DNA from: DASRAA01 sp963814165
GTDB taxonomy: Bacteria; Acidobacteriota; Terriglobia; Terriglobales; Acidobacteriaceae
Direction of reading: 5' to 3'
Length of the DNA: 64,000 bases
Assembly (NCBI GenBank): GCA_963814165.1
Contig: CAWFBW010000007.1
Span: forward strand, 434,001-498,000
Both the position numbers and the translations under genes were made by a program. Positions 1 through 9,060 of this stretch are shown piece by piece (positions within the stretch are counted from its first letter, which is position 1; each line of letters opens with the position of its first letter). The notes below the pieces were generated by a model that was not told the origin of the DNA, made no database searches, and was given only the letters and a program-made list of their open reading frames with translations.

Positions 1-482
1 TGCTCGCCCAAGCGTCACGCCATCAATCAGGAAGAAACTCTTGTCGCGCTCCAGCGCATTAATGAACTTCACTTCCTGCAGGTAACTGCCTGACAGCGAC
101 AATTCAATATTCGAGCTTGCGCAGGCCTTCCACCGGAGCGTCCTTGTCGTCGTACTTTACCGCGGCAATCTGCACTCCGTTGGCCGCCGCCAGCTTGCCC
201 AACTCTTCGGAAACCGCGGAGTATTGCGCCGGGAAGCGTTCCTTGTAGAAAGTCGCCAATGTCGGTGGAAGCCTGTTTCAGTTTGCCGTCCATCCCGCGC
301 GCCGGAAGCACCTCCTTCCGCTTCGCCGCCAGTTGAACTTTCAGGCCTTCCAGGTCGCGCTGCCGCGCCTCGCGCGAGCGCCCCAGCGGCGACAGCAGGT
401 ACCCGACACAGGCCAGGTCAATCACCACCAGCCCAATCAGCACCGGCATCAGCATCTTGCGCACTTCGCGAATGCTCGCCAT
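1..482 (-). CDS. pilO: PilO, type IV pilus inner-membrane alignment protein (partial, frameshifted)
   Basis: The start ATG at 482 has a strong AGGAGG upstream. The N-terminus reads MASIREVRKM followed by a hydrophobic segment (about residues 11-30) and a coiled-coil-like stretch, as in PilO. The frame breaks near 249-251, where one extra base in TTT is the simplest explanation. It recovers as a PilO-like stretch containing EELGKLAAANGVQIAAVKY, then breaks again near 104-107. The third frame contains LQEVKFINALERDKSFFLID, a typical PilO C-terminal stretch, and runs off the left edge. PilO pairs with PilN in the periplasm and links PilM to the secretin. Family assignment rests on the motifs and the pilM-N-O order. 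The breaks could be sequencing errors or real decay. Confidence 0.8.
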
Positions 483-1167
483 TAGCGCCCGCCTCCTGTG
501 CGAAGGGCCGACGCCCATCGTATTGGCCGCGCTCTTGTTGCCCGCCTTCTTCGCCGGAGCCTCGTCCGGTGTGGCATCGCTGTCGTCGGCGAACGGCACG
601 TACACCGCCGCAATTTCAAACTGGATATTTCCGCCACCGGGTCCAGCTGGCCCTTCTCCCAGCGCATTCTCCGCCACCACCTGCGGCGAACGGAAATGCG
701 GCGACTCTTCCATGCGTTTGACCAGCTCCACCGCTTTTTCGCGCGACGGGGTCGCCACCACGACATGCAGTACCAACTGGTTCTCGCGGTTGAACTCCGG
801 CTTCATCGACACCACGTGGATGTTCGCCGGCATCATCTTTTCCATCTGGGCGAATACCCGCGTCCACGACAGCGCCTTGCGTGCGAACAAATTGTTCAGA
901 AAGGCGGACTGGTCGGCCACGTCGCGGTTCTGCGGCTGGTTCAGGATCGTCTGCGCCTGCGCTCTTTCGTCATCGAGCGACGCAATCTCCTGCCGCGTCT
1001 GCGGCAATCTGCTGGTCCACATCGCGTGTCGTTCCGCGTTGGTGCAGGATGTACCCCAGCAGCCCCACCGTCACCAGGACCAGCGCTCCCAGCAGCATGG
1101 TCATGCGCCGCGCATACTCCCGCGCAGCTTCGTAGGGGTTCGACGCGAGATTGATATTGATCCGCAT
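482..1167 (-). CDS. pilN: PilN, type IV pilus assembly protein (frameshifted)
   Basis: The start at 1167 overlaps the pilM stop (TGATG). The first frame gives MRININLASNPYE, the classic PilN opening, then one transmembrane helix (about residues 22-42). It ends in a spurious stop near 970. From about 1010 the protein continues in another frame (QTRQEIASLDDERAQ, then a periplasmic ferredoxin-like domain ending NIQFEIAAVYVPF). One extra base around 1006-1010 explains the shift. The second frame has no stop before the pilO start, so as written PilN would read through into PilO. A second one-base shift near 490-540 would give a TAA overlapping the pilO ATG. PilN anchors PilM to the inner membrane through its short N-terminal tail. 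Confidence 0.82.
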
Positions 1168-2051
1168 CAGGAAACCAAGGCCCCCGCCACTCCCGCCAGC
1201 GCCGAGCGCGCTACACTGCCCGCGCCTGCGCCCGCCAGGCTGCTCGAGATCAATTCCTCCACCCGGATGTTGCTGGTGCCGAACGCCGCCTGCAATGCTT
1301 GCGCCGACTGCACACCCGTCACCAGCACCCGGTCCACGGAAATTCCGTAGCGGTCTTCGAAATACACCAGCGAGGTGTTCACGTCATCCACCAGCGAGTC
1401 GCCCGTCACGGCCGTCCCGCCATTCTCCAGCGAGCGGTACAGCAGCAACTGGTTCTGGTCCACGATGGCGAACGTTGTTGTGCCCGGCTCAACCTTGATG
1501 ACCATCGTGGGCCGCTCGCCGTCCACTACGCCCAGCGCCGCGATCATCGACGGCAGTACCGCGCCCGGATTGTAGCCCGCCTCGCGCACCACCGCCTCAT
1601 ACTCTTCCACCACGCTCCTCGGAGTTACCGCCGCCACCACTCGCACGCCGTTGTCCGCCACGTTCCGGTCGAACGATACCGCCGACGCTTCCACATCGAA
1701 AGGCAGCGACTTCTTCAGCCGGAAGCGCACCACGGAATCAGCGTCTTGCGGATTCTCCGGCAAAGTGTCGAAGTCCAGCAGCAGAATGCGGCTACTCGCA
1801 TCCGGAATCACCAGCGTGATGTCGCGCGAACGTCCCGCCACCGGCGCCAAGGCATCGCGCAGCGCGGCAACCAGCGTCTCGCGTGCCGCCACGTTGGTCT
1901 GTTGCAGCCCCGGTGTGACGCTGCCTGGCGCCAGGTTCTGCGCGCTTACTGCCTCCAGCGACTGCGCACCCTCGCCCGCGCGCGCTGCCACCACGCGTTC
2001 GGCGGTCACCTCGCACGCCACCCTCGGCCTCGAACTGTTGTTCCTTGCCAT
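1167..2051 (-). CDS. pilM: PilM, actin-like type IV pilus assembly ATPase
   Basis: This 294-residue protein is slightly shorter than the usual 320-350. It has the segments of an actin-like PilM/FtsA fold: an N-terminal beta strand region (RPRVACEVTAERVVAA), the LPENPQDADSVVRFRLKKSL segment typical of PilM, a second phosphate-like region (VIKVEPGTTTFAIVDQNQLL), and the late DRVLVTGVQSAQAL strand. PilM sits in the cytoplasm, binds the PilN tail and connects the pilus motor to the alignment complex. It lies between pilB and pilN in the same orientation, and its stop overlaps the pilN start. Confidence 0.88.
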   Translation of the reverse strand: MARNNSSRPRVACEVTAERVVAARAGEGAQSLEAVSAQNLAPGSVTPGLQQTNVAARETLVAALRDALAPVAGRSRDITLVIPDASSRILLLDFDTLPENPQDADSVVRFRLKKSLPFDVEASAVSFDRNVADNGVRVVAAVTPRSVVEEYEAVVREAGYNPGAVLPSMIAALGVVDGERPTMVIKVEPGTTTFAIVDQNQLLLYRSLENGGTAVTGDSLVDDVNTSLVYFEDRYGISVDRVLVTGVQSAQALQAAFGTSNIRVEELISSSLAGAGAGSVARSALAGVAGALVS

Positions 2052-2095
2052 TCTTACGTTTCGCCTTCTCGGTTTCAGACTGCGCGTAACAGAAA

Positions 2096-2130
2096 GGCTT
2101 TTCGCTTTTCGCTAACTGATTATCGCTATC
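2096..2130. repeat. Period-7 degenerate array at the pilB stop
   Basis: Five consecutive 7-bp units on the plus strand: GGCTTTT, CGCTTTT, CGCTAAC, TGATTAT, CGCTATC. The pilB stop codon (complement of 2126-2128) lies inside the last unit. Confidence 0.6.
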
Positions 2131-3775
2131 TCGTCGTCTCGATGAACGTGACCTTGTTAATCTCTTTCAGCGTGGTCAATCCACGCTTCACTCTATCAAG
2201 TGCCGACTCGCGAAGGAAATGCATTCCTTCGTCCCGTGCCGCCCGCCGGATTTCGCTGCTCGGCCGCTTGGCCAGAATCATCTCGCGCACGTTGTCGGTG
2301 AGCTCCAGCAGCTCATGAATCGCAGTTCTTCCGCGGAACCCCGTTCCCGAGCACTCGATGCAGCCTTCTCCCTCGTAGAACGCAATCTTGCGCCACTCCT
2401 CGGGATCCAGGCCGCTCAATGCCAGCTCCTCGTCCGAATAGTGCACTTCCTTCTTGCAGAACTCGCAGATCAGCCTCACCAGCCGCTGGGCCAGGATGCA
2501 ATTCAGCGAAGACACAAAGTTGTAAGCTTCCACGCCAATATTCAGGAAGCGGCCAATCACGTCCACCACGTTATTGGCGTGCACCGTGGTGAACACCAGG
2601 TGCCCGGTCAACGCCGCGTTGATGGCGATCTGCGCCGTCTCCGAGTCGCGAATTTCGCCCACCATGATCTTGTCGGGATCGTGCCGCAAGATCGATCGCA
2701 GCCCGCGCGCAAACGTCAGCCCTTTCTTCTCGTTCACCGGAATCTGCGTGATGCCCGCGATCTGGTATTCCACCGGGTCTTCGATGGTGACGAACTTCTC
2801 TTCGTCGCTTTTGACCTCGTTCAGCGCCGCGTACAGCGTAGTCGTCTTGCCCGAACCTGTCGGCCCCGTCACCAGCACCATTCCGTACGGCTCCTTGATA
2901 TACCGGCGGAACTTGTGCAGGTCCTCATCGTTGAAACCCACCACGTCGAGCGTCAGCTTGTGGAACTTCTCGCTCATCGACTCCTTGTCGAGCACGCGCA
3001 ACACCGCGTCCTCCCCGTGGATGGAGGGCATAATCGACACGCGAAAATCGATGGAACGCCCGTTGTAACGCACCCGGAAGCGGCCGTCCTGCGGCACGCG
3101 GCGCTCCGAAATGTCCAGCTCGCTCATCACCTTGATGCGCGAAATGATAGTCGAGTGATGCTCTTTCGCAATCGGCTGCATCGCCTGTTGCAGCACGCCG
3201 TCGATGCGGTACTTGATCACCACCGAATCGTCGCGCGTCTCGATGTGAATGTCACTTGCCCGCCGTTGCAACGCCGTAAAGATCGTTGTGTCCACCAGCC
3301 GGATGATGGGGCTGATGTCGCTCTCCGCCGTCAGCTTCTCGATGGAGATGGTTTCGTCCGCGTTATCGTCTTCGCGGATGACGTCCAGCGCGAAGTTCTC
3401 GCCCGCCTCTTCCAGCACGCGCTGCGACTGCTCGGTCTTCTTCAGCACGTCGCTGATCTGCGTCAGCGTCGCCACCTTGGTGACGATGCGCCGCCCCAGG
3501 TTCAGGCTGATCTCGTCGATCATCATTAACTGACTGGGATCGGCAATCGCAATTACCAGCCGCGCGTCCTGTGTCTCCTGCAACGGCACAAAGTTGTAGC
3601 GGAACATCAAATCAACTTTGATTTTGCGGAACAGTTCATGCTGGATATGGAAATTCTTCAGGTCCACGAACTCGCAGCGGTAGCGCCGCGCCATGTCCTG
3701 CGCCTGCGCCAACTCGTCGGCAACCGACACATTGCCATTCCCGCCGTTTACGAAGATCGACTTCTTTTCAGCCAT
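2126..3775 (-). CDS. pilB: PilB/GspE-family type IV pilus extension ATPase
   Basis: This 549-residue cytoplasmic ATPase powers pilus extension or pseudopilus assembly. An N-terminal GspE_N/MshEN-like domain (about 20-130) is followed by the secretion ATPase core. Visible motifs are Walker A GPTGSGKTT (304-312), the Asp box around EDPVEY (332-337), Walker B GEIRDSETA (373-381) and the His box GHLVFTTVHA (391-400). Four cysteines of the GspE/PilB zinc site are at 437, 440, 472 and 475. The gene sits between pilC and pilM in an apparent operon. PilT is the alternative, but the N-terminal domain and tetracysteine motif favour PilB. A period-7 repeat array overlaps its stop codon. Confidence 0.93.
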   Translation of the reverse strand: MAEKKSIFVNGGNGNVSVADELAQAQDMARRYRCEFVDLKNFHIQHELFRKIKVDLMFRYNFVPLQETQDARLVIAIADPSQLMMIDEISLNLGRRIVTKVATLTQISDVLKKTEQSQRVLEEAGENFALDVIREDDNADETISIEKLTAESDISPIIRLVDTTIFTALQRRASDIHIETRDDSVVIKYRIDGVLQQAMQPIAKEHHSTIISRIKVMSELDISERRVPQDGRFRVRYNGRSIDFRVSIMPSIHGEDAVLRVLDKESMSEKFHKLTLDVVGFNDEDLHKFRRYIKEPYGMVLVTGPTGSGKTTTLYAALNEVKSDEEKFVTIEDPVEYQIAGITQIPVNEKKGLTFARGLRSILRHDPDKIMVGEIRDSETAQIAINAALTGHLVFTTVHANNVVDVIGRFLNIGVEAYNFVSSLNCILAQRLVRLICEFCKKEVHYSDEELALSGLDPEEWRKIAFYEGEGCIECSGTGFRGRTAIHELLELTDNVREMILAKRPSSEIRRAARDEGMHFLRESALDRVKRGLTTLKEINKVTFIETTR

Positions 3776-3810
3776 TCAAGAACTGCCTCTCAGCCCAATC
3801 TGCTTCAAGC

Positions 3811-3838
3811 TTCTATCCACTACCCACTATCCACTGTC
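3811..3838. repeat. Period-7 degenerate array next to the pilC stop
   Basis: Four 7-bp units: TTCTATC, CACTACC, CACTATC, CACTGTC. The array ends at the base before the pilC stop codon (complement of 3839-3841). Confidence 0.7.
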
Positions 3839-5047
3839 TTAATGAATCCCTCCTGCCCCCAAACTAAAGATCGGCAGGTATAGCGAGATCAGCACAAACG
3901 CCACCACTACGCCCATCACAATCAGTATTATCGGCTCAATCAGCGCCATCGCGGTGGCCAGCGCGTTGGTCACATCTTCTTCATAGAACTCAGCCACCGA
4001 GTTGAGCATCGCCGGCAGCGAACCCGTGGACTCGCCCACTTCGATCATCTCGACCGACATCTCGGGAAACACGGTCGATGACTCCAGGCTCTTCGCCAGC
4101 GGCTGGCCTTCCCGAACTTTCACCGCCGCGGCATCCACGCCGTGCGTAATCAGCCGGCTTTGCATCGACTCGCTCGCCGTCTCCAGCGCCGGAACCAGCG
4201 GCAATCCGCCTGACAGCAGCGTCGAGAGCATGCGCGAGAAGATCGCCACCTGGTACTTCAGCCAGATATCGCCCAGCAGCGGCACCTTTAGTTTGATGCG
4301 GTCCATCCGTGTCGCACCTGCATCGCTCTTCATCCACCGCCATATCAGGAACCCCGCACCCATCAGTGCCACCGCAACGTACGGTGCATAGCGCTGTGCA
4401 TTCGTTCCGATCGACAGCATCACCATCGTCAGCGGCGGCAACGGCACTCCCAGCAGGTTGTACAGGTTGGCAAACTGCGGGACCACGAACGTGATCAGGA
4501 ACGTCAGCATCACTATCAGCATCACCACCAGCAGCACCGGATATACCAGTGACGACACCAGCTTCTTGCGGAAACTCAGCGCCAGCCGCTGGAACGCGAT
4601 GTAGCGCCCCATCACCTCTTCCAGGTTGCCCGATTTTTCGCCCGCCAGGATGGTGGTGGTGTAAACCTTGGGAAAGACCTTCTCTTCCGCGAACGACCCG
4701 GAGAGCAACTCGCCGCTTCGTACCCGGTCGCGCACATTGTGGAGTATGGTCCGAAAAAACGGGTTGCGCTGCCGCTTCATCAGCAACTCCAGCGACTGGA
4801 TGATCGGCAGCCCGGCGTGGATCAGCGTCACGAACTGCTGATTGAAGATGACGAACTCGTCTTGCTTGATTTTGCGGCGGCGGGGCAGCCGAATGTCGGT
4901 TGCAAACACCCCTTTGGGTTTGACCCAGTAAACCAGGAACCCCTGTTGCGCGAAGCGCTCGCGCACTTCACCCTCCGAGTTCCCCAGTTCCATCTGCTCC
5001 ATGATATGGCCGCGCTCGTCGGCCATCCGGATCATGTACTCGGCCAT
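3839..5047 (-). CDS. pilC: PilC/GspF-family inner-membrane platform protein
   Basis: This 402-residue protein has the duplicated GspF architecture: a short N-terminal cytoplasmic region, a GspF domain (about 65-190) with FVIFNQQFVTLIHAGLPI, transmembrane helices around 165-195 and 215-235, a second GspF domain (about 265-390) beginning VAIFSRMLSTLLSGGLPLV, and a final hydrophobic helix (IIVMGVVVAFVLISLYLPIF). It forms the inner-membrane platform that PilB rotates. It lies 63 bp upstream of pilB in the same direction. A lolA-like gene lies further upstream. Confidence 0.93.
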   Translation of the reverse strand: MAEYMIRMADERGHIMEQMELGNSEGEVRERFAQQGFLVYWVKPKGVFATDIRLPRRRKIKQDEFVIFNQQFVTLIHAGLPIIQSLELLMKRQRNPFFRTILHNVRDRVRSGELLSGSFAEEKVFPKVYTTTILAGEKSGNLEEVMGRYIAFQRLALSFRKKLVSSLVYPVLLVVMLIVMLTFLITFVVPQFANLYNLLGVPLPPLTMVMLSIGTNAQRYAPYVAVALMGAGFLIWRWMKSDAGATRMDRIKLKVPLLGDIWLKYQVAIFSRMLSTLLSGGLPLVPALETASESMQSRLITHGVDAAAVKVREGQPLAKSLESSTVFPEMSVEMIEVGESTGSLPAMLNSVAEFYEEDVTNALATAMALIEPIILIVMGVVVAFVLISLYLPIFSLGAGGIH

Positions 5048-5168
5048 TAAAATGGTTCCCTCGGGCCCGACGACTGCGGCGCCCGCACATCGTAGTCTAA
5101 CATTCTGCGCTGCTTCAATTTAGCCCTGCGGCGTGCGCATTCGCACTCTCCACCCCAAGAAACCCCAG

Positions 5169-5217
5169 GCTCATTGCTTATTGCCAAACCCTATCCACTT
5201 ACCACTATCTATTAGTT
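5169..5217. repeat. Period-7 degenerate array at the lolA stop
   Basis: Seven units: GCTCATT, GCTTATT, GCCAAAC, CCTATCC, ACTTACC, ACTATCT, ATTAGTT. The stop of the lolA-like gene (complement of 5212-5214) is in the last unit. Confidence 0.65.
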
Positions 5218-5889
5218 CGTCAACTCCGTCCCCTGCACCACCTCCATGCCCTCGGGAGGCGTGAACTTGAACCGCTCGTCCGCTATTTGGACGTTCTCCT
5301 TCTGCTGAAGAAAGCGGAACTCCGTCACCGACCCGTCCATCTCTTCCACCACAATGCGCTGAATCAATCCATCGGGCGTGACCTCCAGCAGCGTATTCGA
5401 TACGCGCTCCTGCATACCTTTGGGCACGCCTTGTAGCACGATGTCCCCTGCATTCAGCGGCCTGGCGTTCGTATCAATCGTCAGTCCGACGAACTCTTTC
5501 TCCAGCTTGGCCTTTCCCAGCAGGTACCGCAGCGGCGAGCGCAGGTCGTCAATTTCCTTCACCGGAGCCCGCCTCACCTGCCGTTCCCCGGGCACATAGA
5601 ACCACGCCATCTTTCCGTCGGTGAGAAACATTTTCGGACGCGGCTCCGTATAGTCCCAGCGCATCCGCCCGGGCTTCTTCAGCTCCAGTGTGCCGCTCTC
5701 CGTCCGCTTCATTCCTGCGCCGGAATAGGTCTCGACAAACTGAGCCTGCAGCGTCTGGATGTGGTTATAGCGCTGGTCCACCTTCTCGGCAATCGCGTGC
5801 ACATCCGTCTGCCCGGCAAGCTGCGCCACCGCAATGACTGTGAAAGTCAGACTGGAAACAAGGCGGACGGGAATCATGCGGCGCAACAT
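5212..5889 (-). CDS. lolA: LolA-like outer-membrane lipoprotein carrier
   Basis: This 225-residue protein starts with a signal peptide (hydrophobic core after MIPVRLVSS). It then follows the LolA pattern: HIQTLQAQFVETYSGAG, GTLELKKPGRMRWDYTEP, then FLTDGKMAWFYVPGERQVRR and a late strand DERFKFTPPEGMEVV. LolA-family proteins carry lipoproteins across the periplasm in an open beta-half-barrel. Acidobacteria often have several LolA-like proteins, so true LolA function is inferred. The start could also be the internal Met at 5877. It is first in the run leading into pilC, separated from it by 164 bp containing a period-7 array. Confidence 0.8.
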   Translation of the reverse strand: MLRRMIPVRLVSSLTFTVIAVAQLAGQTDVHAIAEKVDQRYNHIQTLQAQFVETYSGAGMKRTESGTLELKKPGRMRWDYTEPRPKMFLTDGKMAWFYVPGERQVRRAPVKEIDDLRSPLRYLLGKAKLEKEFVGLTIDTNARPLNAGDIVLQGVPKGMQERVSNTLLEVTPDGLIQRIVVEEMDGSVTEFRFLQQKENVQIADERFKFTPPEGMEVVQGTELTN

Positions 5890-6092
5890 ACTTCACTAAT
5901 TCTATTGGATATCGCAGGTACCAACCCATTGCGGGTCTCGTCGTCCGCCCGGCTTGGCGGGGCTATGGTTCCTCAAAAGTAAGCACCGGGCTTCTTGTCG
6001 AACCGGTTTGTGAACAAGACATGACAGCGGGCGTGTAAAATCTAAATTTAGACAGTATTGCTACGCTGAAAACAAGCACAAGGAAGACGACC

Positions 6093-7103
6093 ATGCCCGC
6101 AACCAAAGAAGCTCCATCGAAGGCCAACAAACCCAGCACGCCGGCCGCCAAACTTGCCCCGCAACCCACCAAGACCCGCGAAGCGGTGACCCCCAGTTGG
6201 GTGGGTCGCGTCCCCCAACTCAAGCCGGGCCAGTACAAGGATGGCATGCCCATCCATTCGCCCGAGTACATCTGCTGCAAGCTCATTCTGCGGCCCAACA
6301 AGTTTCATTCGCGCGACAGCTTCTTCGAATTCGGCAAGGTCTTCAAGGAGCCCGCCAAAGAGTTTGGCGTCAAGTACACCACCGAAGGCTTCACCCAACA
6401 GCCCGTCAAGATCCGCGAAGTGCTGTTTATCGATACCGAAGACTTTCGCCTCTACAACAACGCTTTCATCCTCCGCCGCCGCATCCCTTACAAAGACGGT
6501 TTTCCCATCGGAGAACCAGAAATCGTCTTCAAGTACAGGGGTAACGATTTGCAGTCCGCGGCCGAAACCGACGTCCGGCCCAACATCCTCGGCGATCATC
6601 GCGTCAAGTTCAAGGTCCAGGCCCTGCCCCTCAAGGAGAAGCTCGGCGGCATCCGTCTGCTCTTCTCCCACAACGTCCAGTTCAACCGCGGCGCCATCGG
6701 GATTGGACGCGAAAATATCCGCGACATGGACGGATTGATTGACATGCTCCCGGCACTTGCCAAAGTCAGAAAGCACCCGAAAGAAAAACTCAACGTAGTC
6801 AGCAACACCATCGTCGAAGAGGTCCTGCAAGACATCGGAATGCTCGACTTCGGCGACGGCCTCACCTGCAAAGCCAACGTGGCCATCTGGCGTACCCGCG
6901 GCGAGCACCGCCCCCTTATCGGCGAGTTCGCCTACCAGTTCCGCTTCCAGGATCGCAGCAAACTCAGCAAGGACGCCCTGCGCCGCACCGAAGCTTTCTT
7001 TATTGGACTTCAGTACTCCGCCGAAGACTACATCAACCTGGGTGCCACCAAAACGGCGACGGTGTACCGTCTGCTGGGCAATCCACCCAACTCGCACGAA
7101 TAA
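6093..7103 (+). CDS. Conserved protein with a CYTH-like segment
   Basis: This 336-residue protein has AGGAAG before the ATG. The first 45 residues are Ala/Pro/Lys-rich and probably disordered. Residues about 105-150 (REVLFIDTEDFRLYNNAFIL, then RRRIPY and IVFKYRGND) resemble the core of CYTH/triphosphate-tunnel enzymes, where a YYDTPDxxLxxxGxxLRxR strand pair precedes a (K/R)-rich strand. Later EEVLQDIGMLDFG and LIGEFAYQFRF could be further tunnel strands. The classical N-terminal ExExK motif is not obvious, so enzymatic activity is doubtful. It stands alone, with a minus-strand gene on each side. The fold assignment is tentative. Confidence 0.8.
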   Translation: MPATKEAPSKANKPSTPAAKLAPQPTKTREAVTPSWVGRVPQLKPGQYKDGMPIHSPEYICCKLILRPNKFHSRDSFFEFGKVFKEPAKEFGVKYTTEGFTQQPVKIREVLFIDTEDFRLYNNAFILRRRIPYKDGFPIGEPEIVFKYRGNDLQSAAETDVRPNILGDHRVKFKVQALPLKEKLGGIRLLFSHNVQFNRGAIGIGRENIRDMDGLIDMLPALAKVRKHPKEKLNVVSNTIVEEVLQDIGMLDFGDGLTCKANVAIWRTRGEHRPLIGEFAYQFRFQDRSKLSKDALRRTEAFFIGLQYSAEDYINLGATKTATVYRLLGNPPNSHE

Positions 7104-7203
7104 CGATGCTCCTATCGTTGAGACAATAGGCCGAGTCGCTCGCTCAGCGCCTCGGCACTTCTGACGCTCAGCTTCATGAATTCGGGTCTGCGACGAAGAT
7201 CGG

Positions 7204-9060
7204 CTACTCCAACGGCATCGCATTCCGCTCGTTCAACGTCAGAGTCTGCGTCCCCGGGGCCACTTCCACACGCACGTCCCACAGTAAATGTCCGTTGCCG
7301 TAGCGGGTCGAACCAAACACGTAGTACGTTCCCGGCGGCACAGCCGAGAACGCCGCCTTCCCCGCGGCGTCAAAGCTAACCGTGGCAATGCTCGCCGCTC
7401 CCATAGCGTTGAAGCCCTGCCGGCACAGGGGCGAGCCGGACTTGCATGCTTGCAGCCAGCCCGCAACCACTGACGTGCCGGCTGGCGGATGAAACCCCGC
7501 CTTCGTCAGCACTGTTGCAAAGTCTTCGCGGCTCAGACCAAACGTGTGCCCCACCAAAGCATTCTTCCCGCCCGCGGGAGTTGGCAACCCGCTCGCTAAC
7601 GCCAGCACCGCGGAGGTGCCTGCTACCAGCGGACTCGTCGGCGCAGCGGCTGCCGCATTCGACGTTGCTGCCGCAGCCGCCGATGCGTGGATACTCCCCG
7701 CGCTCGTCGACGCCATGTTCGACGCCGCCCCTCCTGCCAGCGCCAGCGTCCCCAGGTTGCAACCGCCAATCCCGCCCGGGCCGACGAGCTGTCCTCCCGG
7801 AGCTATCTCCAGGGTTCCTGCACCTTCAATCCTCACGATGATCTGGCTCCCACTGGGTTCTACTGCATAGGCATGTTCGCTCGCACTCTGCCCGCACTTG
7901 ATCTTCGCCGAGTCTTCGTCGAACTCAATTGACCCGCCCTGCCCCACAAACTCACCATTGACGCGCAACCCGGGAGTCACCTTGATCCTGGTTCCCGACC
8001 CCATTCCAAAAGTGCTCATAGCGTCATTTACGGCCGTTCCGGTAGTGAACGCCGTGCCAGTTGCCATCAGCGCACCCACCGTGCAGCGCACTGACTTCTG
8101 TTCGTAGATCGCTACCACGGCAGTCCCGTAGGCCGCCGGATTGGCCGCGTCGTATACCGGCGCCGTTTTCGTCCCAACCTGCACCGGGCCCGACACCGTC
8201 ATCGGACCCTGCCCCGCCAGCTTTCCATCCGGACGAAGCGTCAGCGCAATCGCCTTCGGCTCATTCTCCATGGTCACCACTACCTGCGCCCCGTTCCTCT
8301 GCACCGTGTACTTCCGCTCCTGGAAAGTCAGGCCCCCACAATGCACGGTCGCCAACGCCGCACTGAAAGCCACTCCAAATCCCTCGCCTTTGTAGTTTCC
8401 ATTCATAAGAAGACCCGTCGGAGCTCCCAAACCGCCCATCTTCAGCAGGCCCTTCGCGATGCTCTTCAACGAGCTCGCCATGTCGCCCGATGAACTCCCA
8501 CCCGCGGCGGAATTCCCTCCGGCATTCATTTGGGGCGCGCCATAGATGTTGTTCTGCGGCTGCGCATTCGCCGTCAGTCGCGCCATTTCCTTGGCATGGC
8601 TCTTCTCCCAAAGCGCTCGAAAATTTGGCGAGAAAAATTGGTTGAGCAGTACTTGGGTGAAGTTCGGATCGATGTCGTACCCGCGCAACGCCCGAAACGT
8701 CTTGTCTTGAACGGTTGCTCGGAGCTGCTTGAAGGCTGCCATATACTCCGCCCGCAGCCGCTGCTCGTCCCCGGTTAGCGCATCGGTGTAACGACGTTCC
8801 AACTCCCACGCCATGTCCTCAATCATCTTGTTGAACTGCAGCAGCGCGCCTAACTGCCGCGCCACCGTGTCATCCGCATCCGAGCCCTTCACCTCGCGCA
8901 GCACGCGCTCCGGCGCAGGCATCTCGCTCAGATAAGCCGGGTGCAACGACTGGCCTTGCATAAAAGCAACGACTGAAGGCTTGTAATGTATTTGTCCGCC
9001 GGCTAAAGTTGGCGAACAAAGTACTATGGCGAGCCAGGTGTAGGTACCTATTATCTTCAT
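7204..9060 (-). CDS. Large secreted protein of unknown function with a C-terminal Ig/regulatory-like domain
   Basis: This 618-residue protein has an N-terminal signal peptide (hydrophobic residues about 7-22). A helical region follows (about 60-170, rich in Glu/Arg/Leu), then a Gly/Asn/Ser linker. The middle holds two related segments built around FGVAFSAALATVHCGG / KYTVQRNGAQVVVTMENEPK and IEFDEDSAKIKCGQ / AYAVEPSGSQIIVRIEGAG, which looks like an internal duplication. An Ala/Ser-rich linker leads to a C-terminal domain with SFDAAGKAAFSAVPPGTYYV, characteristic of carboxypeptidase-regulatory-like folds. I do not recognise the family. Location is probably periplasmic or surface. Confidence 0.8.
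   Translation of the reverse strand: MKIIGTYTWLAIVLCSPTLAGGQIHYKPSVVAFMQGQSLHPAYLSEMPAPERVLREVKGSDADDTVARQLGALLQFNKMIEDMAWELERRYTDALTGDEQRLRAEYMAAFKQLRATVQDKTFRALRGYDIDPNFTQVLLNQFFSPNFRALWEKSHAKEMARLTANAQPQNNIYGAPQMNAGGNSAAGGSSSGDMASSLKSIAKGLLKMGGLGAPTGLLMNGNYKGEGFGVAFSAALATVHCGGLTFQERKYTVQRNGAQVVVTMENEPKAIALTLRPDGKLAGQGPMTVSGPVQVGTKTAPVYDAANPAAYGTAVVAIYEQKSVRCTVGALMATGTAFTTGTAVNDAMSTFGMGSGTRIKVTPGLRVNGEFVGQGGSIEFDEDSAKIKCGQSASEHAYAVEPSGSQIIVRIEGAGTLEIAPGGQLVGPGGIGGCNLGTLALAGGAASNMASTSAGSIHASAAAAATSNAAAAAPTSPLVAGTSAVLALASGLPTPAGGKNALVGHTFGLSREDFATVLTKAGFHPPAGTSVVAGWLQACKSGSPLCRQGFNAMGAASIATVSFDAAGKAAFSAVPPGTYYVFGSTRYGNGHLLWDVRVEVAPGTQTLTLNERNAMPLE

Noticed and set aside
1299..2318. Plus-strand 339-codon frame over pilM
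   Set aside because: His/Arg-rich antisense translation typical of high-GC shadow frames.
6048..7223. 391-codon open frame on the minus strand
   Set aside because: It is antisense to the CYTH-like gene, has low-complexity composition and no family pattern. The plus-strand protein has a good ribosome site and conserved-looking segments.
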